A stretch of DNA of 28,936 bases, taken from NCBI GenBank assembly GCA_900128585.1, contig LT642172.1, positions 1 to 28,936 of the forward strand, given 5' to 3'. Made by a program: the position numbers and the translations under genes. Under the pieces are notes generated by a model. That model worked only from the letters and a program-made list of their open reading frames with translations. It had not been told where the DNA came from and searched no databases. Of this stretch, positions 25,071 through 28,936 are shown piece by piece. How positions within the stretch are numbered: the first letter of the stretch is position 1; every line of letters begins with the position of its first letter. Source of the DNA: Stramenopiles sp. TOSAG23-3 (Eukaryota > Sar).

Positions 25071-25436
25071 ATGTCTTACCTCGAACCGTATTTGCGTCCA
25101 AAAATGGCTTCGCCCCATCGCAAACGGCCGAAATATGGATACAACGAGGTCTACAGATCGTGTGGAAGCTGTGATGCCACATGCAACAAGCCCTATCCAG
25201 TATGTAGAACGGTATGCGCTTTGGGTTGTAATTGCAAGCGTGGATACGTTCGACATAACTTCAACGATGACCATGACACACGTTGTTATAAAAAAAGCTT
25301 CTGCGCAGAATTCCTTGATCCGAACTATGGAAATAGACGAAAATGGTTGGCCCCTACCGACCATCCAAAGACTTTAGACATTACGAAAATAAAGCAGTTT
25401 TTTTTAAACTCGAAGTTCACAACAGTTTGGGTTTGA
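25071..25436 (+). CDS. TIL-domain (trypsin-inhibitor-like) protein, incomplete or degraded
   Basis: From the first ATG the product is 121 residues. Residues 21-78 fit the TIL pattern: NEVYRSCGSCDATCNKP, then PVCRTVCALGCNCKRGYVR, then RCYKKSFC. Nine of the ten canonical cysteines are present. The first, expected just before 'GYNEVY', is tyrosine (codon TAT at 25134). In TIL proteins this cysteine pairs with the seventh. There is no signal peptide, although TIL domains are normally secreted. The in-frame sequence is closed by stops at 25026 and 25029, so a leader exon would need splicing. The start lies only 54 bases past the ankyrin-BTB stop. It could be a spliced gene whose first exon I cannot see, or a decaying copy. 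Confidence 0.6.
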   Translation: MSYLEPYLRPKMASPHRKRPKYGYNEVYRSCGSCDATCNKPYPVCRTVCALGCNCKRGYVRHNFNDDHDTRCYKKSFCAEFLDPNYGNRRKWLAPTDHPKTLDITKIKQFFLNSKFTTVWV

Positions 25437-25994
25437 GACTAATTTTTACTGCAACCAACCCAACTAACAGCAGCAGATCCATTTTATTTTTCTAGTTATA
25501 TATCCATGTAAAAAGATATTTCCTTGTTATTCCTATCTTGTAATGATCCTATTCCCATCATATCTAAAAAATATATTTTTTTTATTAGGATTATTCTCCA
25601 AAAATTAATTTTATTAGTATCCAACCTCCAACTACCACACACCATCACAAAAAAGAAAGAAGCCCAACAAACACAACACACAGAAGAAAAGAAGCCCACA
25701 CAACACAACACACAGAAGAAGCCCACACCATCCACCAAATTGCAATAATTGATGAATGCGCTTGGCTTTAATCGGTTGCAATCAGAGACAAAACATTCAA
25801 AAAAAACGAAAACGAAGCGAAAACTGAACAACCAATAGAGTGCGTTTGCTTGAGTTCGTTTGTTGATTAATTGCATTGGAATTTACAGCTTAGTTTCGTT
25901 TCGTTTCGTCTTTCTTTTTTACGGTGTGCAAAAGAAAGTAGGGCTGTTGTAAATCGCATATCGTATACGTACCGAGCGGATATATACACCCACC
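25437..25994. other. Intergenic upstream of the AP-2 sigma gene
   Basis: This stretch contains a short tandem repeat (25659-25735) and a (GTTTC)n run near 25894-25910. The rest is AT-rich with no gene seen. Confidence 0.65.
25659..25735. repeat. Tandem repeat, units of about 27-32 bp
   Basis: GAAGCCCA-type units begin at 25659, 25691 and 25718, each followed by ACAACACA-rich sequence and CACAGAAGAA. The third copy is partial. Confidence 0.75.
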
Positions 25995-26441
25995 ATGATC
26001 CGGTTTTTAGTCCTTCAGAACCGGCAGGGGAAGACGCGTTTGTCCAAATGGTACATTCCGTTTGATGAGGATGAAAAGAGAGCCGTAGAAGCTGAAGTCC
26101 ATCGCCTCGTAGTAAATCGTGACGCAAAGTACACGAACTTTGTGGAGTTTAACGTGGGCAAGCACACGTATAAGTTAGTCTACCGCCGGTACGCGGGTCT
26201 GTTTTTCACGTTGTGCGTAGACTTGAACGATAACGAGCTCAACTGCCTTGAAACAATCCACCTCTTTGTGGAGATGCTAGACCTTTACTTTGGTAACGTT
26301 TGCGAATTGGACTTGGTATTTAACTTCCACAAAGTCTATGCCGTAGTCGACGAAATATTTTTGGCAGGGGAGGTGCAGGAAACCAGCAAACGCAAAATAT
26401 TGGAGCGCCTGAAGGAGCTGGAGAAACTAGAAGCTCAGTAA
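25995..26441 (+). CDS. AP2S1: AP-2 clathrin adaptor complex subunit sigma
   Basis: The 148-residue protein is the small sigma subunit of the plasma-membrane clathrin adaptor AP-2, which holds the complex core and helps bind dileucine cargo signals. The sequence matches the family nearly end to end: [71 protein letters not shown] and [11 protein letters not shown]. It is about six residues longer than the animal protein (142), mostly from a small insertion near 57-64 and the C-terminus. The FVEF and [11 protein letters not shown] features favour sigma-2 over sigma-1. The gene is a single exon starting at an ATG in good context (CACCATGA). It is convergent with the proteasome gene. Confidence 0.95.
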   Translation: MIRFLVLQNRQGKTRLSKWYIPFDEDEKRAVEAEVHRLVVNRDAKYTNFVEFNVGKHTYKLVYRRYAGLFFTLCVDLNDNELNCLETIHLFVEMLDLYFGNVCELDLVFNFHKVYAVVDEIFLAGEVQETSKRKILERLKELEKLEAQ

Positions 26442-26887
26442 TTGGAGAAGGTGGAGGAGTGTGCGTGTCAGACGGGCGGGGCGGTGCCTGGGCCATAGGC
26501 TTGGGGCACCGCCTACATAGTTTTATAAGCGATCAGTATTAAACTTTAATCGTCGTCCCTACGCCGTAGTCTACCCTGCACGCATCGGCCCAGGGAGGGG
26601 TTTCTCTCTCAGTCCGGTCTGGCGCGCTCGGGTTGCCCTTGCTACAGCCCGCTCCAACAAGTAAGATATCTTTAGCGCGCGACGTCCACGCGTAAACTTA
26701 CGAAGTGTGTAATTGAGAGAGATTTAAAAATAACCAAAAATAAGAGCGTTGAAAAAATGTGTACATATTGGTGTATATATTCCAGCTTGAGCCTCTCTGA
26801 CTTCATCCAAAAATGAAGTTCCTTCCTGCTCGGTCGTGAGTCTCTCTCGTGACCTCTTTTCGCCTGCTTCCCCCACCCACACATACT
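26442..26887. other. GC-rich convergent intergenic island
   Basis: Between the 3' ends of AP2S1 and PSMA4, about 26455-26700 is conspicuously GC-rich compared with other intergenic DNA here. It contains a strong stem-loop (26480-26513) and smaller potential hairpins: CTAC/GTAG near 26560-26571, and CCCTG/CAGGG with the left arm at about 26574 and the right arm at about 26591. It has no long frame and no tRNA signature. A structured RNA gene or shared 3' UTR is possible. Confidence 0.5.
26480..26513. repeat. Strong stem-loop
   Basis: GGCGGTGCC (26480-26488) and GGCACCGCC (26505-26513) are perfect 9-bp arms. The 16-base interior can pair further as GCC/GGC (26492-26494 with 26498-26500) around ATA, extended by G-U pairs. 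It lies 39 bases after the AP2S1 stop. Confidence 0.8.
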
Positions 26888-27634
26888 TTATTCATCTGCC
26901 GTATTCGCTTGCTCGTCTTCGACACCCTTCAGCAACATTTGGGTCTCTTGGCGGGTCAGGCACTGGTGCATCGTTTCGTTCTCGAGCCGACGAAGGACGG
27001 AAAACTCCATTTTATCGTCCGTCAAATGCTGCGTATCCATCGCTTTTGCGAGGACTTTTGCTGCAAGCTTCAAGGCGTCCTGCAATCCAATATCCTCCTT
27101 GTATTCCTTCTTCAACATATCGCGCGCCATTTGGTTGTTACTTCCGATGGCGATGGCGTTCCACCCAATATAGTTTCCACTCGGGTCGGCATGGTACAGC
27201 TGAAAATTGAAAGTCTTGTCCCAGCCACCGATTAAAAATGACACTCCGAATGGTCTTTGTCCGCCATACATCGTGTACGTGTGGGCGATGTCGGCCAGCG
27301 ACAAGACCAAGGTTTCTACCGGGACCGGCTCTTGGTAGCTATACTTGTGCTGCTGGGCCCGTACCCGCGCGTGCTGTATCAAAATATTCGCGTCTGAGGC
27401 TAACCCAGCAACAGCAACTGCAATGTGGTTGTCAATCTTGTACATCTTTTCGCTACCCTTGGGCGGCGCTAACAACTTTGACACCGCCTTCTTTTCCGCG
27501 CCGAACACTATTCCCTCTTTAGTCAGTATACCAACGCACACGCCGGCTTGGTCGATGGCCTTCATGGCATATTCCACTTGGTGGAGTCGCCCCTCTGGCG
27601 AGAACGTTGTCGTCCGTGAATCGTAGCGTGACAT
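26888..27634 (-). CDS. PSMA4: 20S proteasome subunit alpha type 4
   Basis: The 248-residue alpha subunit of the 20S proteasome forms part of the outer gating ring and is not catalytic. The N-terminus MSRYDSRTTTFSPEGRLHQV followed by EYA is the alpha-type signature, and YDSRTT with SPEGRL identifies the alpha-3/PSMA4 branch (yeast Pre9). Later segments VAVAGLASDANILI, GGQRPFGVSFLIGGWDK and ADPSGNYIGWNAIAIGSNNQ agree with the family. Length is close to usual (about 250-260), with a short acidic C-terminus (DEQANTADE) instead of the Lys/Glu-rich animal tail. The gene is a single exon starting at an ATG. An AATAAA overlaps its stop codon (26887-26892 read on the minus strand). Confidence 0.96.
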   Translation of the reverse strand: MSRYDSRTTTFSPEGRLHQVEYAMKAIDQAGVCVGILTKEGIVFGAEKKAVSKLLAPPKGSEKMYKIDNHIAVAVAGLASDANILIQHARVRAQQHKYSYQEPVPVETLVLSLADIAHTYTMYGGQRPFGVSFLIGGWDKTFNFQLYHADPSGNYIGWNAIAIGSNNQMARDMLKKEYKEDIGLQDALKLAAKVLAKAMDTQHLTDDKMEFSVLRRLENETMHQCLTRQETQMLLKGVEDEQANTADE

Positions 27635-27680
27635 TGTATCCTTTCAGTAATCTTCCTTCGCGAACCAGTACGTGCGTAAA

Positions 27681-27690
27681 TTATAAATAT
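27681..27690 (-). promoter_or_regulatory. Candidate TATA box of PSMA4
   Basis: On the minus strand the sequence reads ATATTTATAA, about 47 bases before the ATG. This suits a transcription start some 20 bases upstream of the coding region. Confidence 0.3.
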
Positions 27691-28170
27691 ATGTCTCGAA
27701 ACGCAGTGATGATTTTTCTACCTTATCGAATTGTTTCTTTTCTTTCTTCATTCGCACAATCAAAACTTTCTTTCAAATTTCCGCCGTGTAGTAGACTTCT
27801 TTCTTCATCATTTTAAAAAATATAAAATAATAATAATAATAATATAAAATAATAATAATTAAAAAAAATTATTATTCCTCTCCCTCTGTTCTGCTTATTA
27901 TTTTCCAAAAAATAAAAATAATAAATTAAAAAATAATAATAATAATAATAATAAATAAGAAGAAGAAGAAAGAAGAAGAAGAAAAAATTCAAATCTAAAT
28001 AAATACTTATTCTTACCGTTTATAAGTATAAATTAATAACCATACATAGGAAACAATACTACATCATTGAATATATAAATAGTATTGTATATATATCCAT
28101 ATATTATTATATAGGTATATTTATTAACTATACCATTTAATATACTAGTTTTTTGAAATAATTTAGTTTT

Positions 28171-28216
28171 GGAAGGTTTTTAGGAAGGTTTAGTTTGGTT
28201 TTTAGGAAGGTTTTTT
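28171..28216. repeat. Short direct repeats GGAAGGTTT
   Basis: GGAAGGTTT occurs at 28171, 28183 and 28205, each in T-rich context (TTTTTAGGAAGG), as a small degenerate array. Confidence 0.7.
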
Positions 28217-28471
28217 ATTATTTTTTTTGTTTTTTTGAAGTAAGAAGAAGAAGAAGAAATTTTAAATGAAAGATATTTGGAATATTACAACAGTACGATA
28301 CTGTACTGTACCAGTATTAATAATAATTTAGATTAATAGCGCACAGACAGTGAAGTGAACACACAGCTCCATCTTCTTTTTCATTTTGATGTTCTTTATG
28401 CTATTGTATATGTAATGTTATTTTATAGGAGAAGAAGAAGAAAAGGAAGTCCCTTCTTCCACAGACGACTC

Positions 28472-28507
28472 CAAGTCCTCAACTCAAGTCCTCAAGTCCT
28501 CAACTCA
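28472..28507. repeat. Direct repeat CAAGTCCTCAACTCA
   Basis: The 15-base sequence occurs at 28472-28486 and 28493-28507. A partial CAAGTCCT copy starts at 28485, between the two. Confidence 0.8.
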
Positions 28508-28864
28508 CGGCTTTGATCCTTCCATATATTAAGGAGTTTACGTCTTTAAGATTAAAATTAATACATTTTCAATTTGTTATACAGTATTATACTTATAATG
28601 AGATTTCTTTTAGTTGAAACACAAAATAGTTAAGACTAGTATCCTTACTACTGAAATTGACCCCTCAAATCTCTCTCTGCCTATTCCCTACTATTAAAAA
28701 AATAGAATGAAAACCCTTCTCCTCCCACCAAAAAATATAATTTTTAAAAGTTCAGCAGTATCACCAAGTAGAAAAAAAAGAAGTCGTTTAGCATCACAGG
28801 GTAGCCATTACACTACAACTACTACAACAACAGCCAAGAAGGGGGAAAAAAACAATTGAAGAAA

Positions 28865-28936
28865 GAAGAAGAAGAAGAAGAAGAAGAAGAAGAAGAAGAA
28901 GAAGAAGAAGAAGAAGAAGAAGAAGAAGAAGAAGAA
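28865..28936. repeat. (GAA)24 microsatellite at the window edge
   Basis: There are seventy-two bases of uninterrupted GAA. The run reaches the last base of the window, so its real length is unknown. Related impure GAA/AAG runs occur at about 14697, 22523 (coding), 27956 and 28236. Confidence 0.95.

Larger units (their letters stand above)
27635..28936. other. Repeat-rich AT DNA to the window end
   Basis: These 1.3 kb contain the upstream region of PSMA4 and then (TAATAA)n, (AATAAT)n, GAA runs and TATATA stretches. Short direct repeats and a terminal (GAA)24 follow. Frames here are short and of low complexity. No gene is supported. Confidence 0.7.

Noticed and set aside
25014-25071. Ankyrin-BTB gene reading through into the TIL domain (same frame)
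   Set aside because: Although both are in the same frame, four in-frame stops (25014, 25020, 25026, 25029) separate them.
26442-26760. Possible SRP RNA or spliceosomal snRNA
   Set aside because: A stretch resembling the SRP helix-8 region (CCAGACCGGA on the minus strand) lacks the conserved GGAGCAG loop. A U1-like CTTAC stretch lacks the rest of the U1 5' end.
1-28936. tRNA genes, CRISPR arrays, transposase genes
   Set aside because: No T-loop plus acceptor-stem combination, no regularly spaced identical repeats with unique spacers, and no transposase or integrase motifs were seen on either strand.

Overview
The window is nuclear DNA of a eukaryotic protist with a compact, apparently intron-poor genome. 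The evidence is a set of eukaryote-specific genes: proteasome subunit alpha-4, the AP-2 clathrin adaptor sigma subunit, a NAA60-type N-terminal acetyltransferase, an Rtt106/SSRP1-type histone chaperone, and a Fringe-type (GT31) Golgi glycosyltransferase. Most of these read as single uninterrupted frames, including frames of about 4 kb. Coding DNA is of medium GC content. Intergenic DNA is strongly AT-rich and carries (GAA)n runs and short GGTACC-containing palindromes. The exact lineage cannot be fixed from the sequence. An intron-poor stramenopile-like protist is only a guess.

Layout. From 1 to 5.2 kb there are a secreted MsrA (+), an Rtt106-like chaperone (-), NAA60 (+) and a small cysteine-rich type II membrane protein (+). 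From 5.4 to 20.9 kb there are five consecutive minus-strand genes: a 1386-residue IQ/SH3-like/EF-hand protein, a 1327-residue membrane-anchored double 2-oxoglutarate oxygenase (PhyH-type plus thioredoxin-like plus JmjC), a GT25 glycosyltransferase, a GT31 glycosyltransferase, and a secreted coiled-coil protein. From 21.7 to 26.4 kb there are four plus-strand genes: a secreted sequon-rich protein, an ankyrin-BTB protein, a TIL-domain (protease-inhibitor-like) fragment and AP-2 sigma. From 26.9 to 27.6 kb is PSMA4 (-). After that comes repeat-rich AT DNA that ends in (GAA)24 at the window edge.

Most non-housekeeping genes here encode secretory-pathway proteins. The run of a two-headed hydroxylase candidate, a GT25 enzyme (the family of collagen hydroxylysine galactosyltransferases) and a GT31 enzyme on one strand is the most interesting part. 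It suggests hydroxylation followed by glycosylation of secreted or cell-surface proteins. The flanking secreted coiled-coil and N-glycan-rich proteins are possible but unproven clients. Several long frames begin at non-ATG codons when taken at maximum length. I moved those starts to the first in-frame ATG, which in three cases also places a signal peptide or membrane anchor at the N-terminus.
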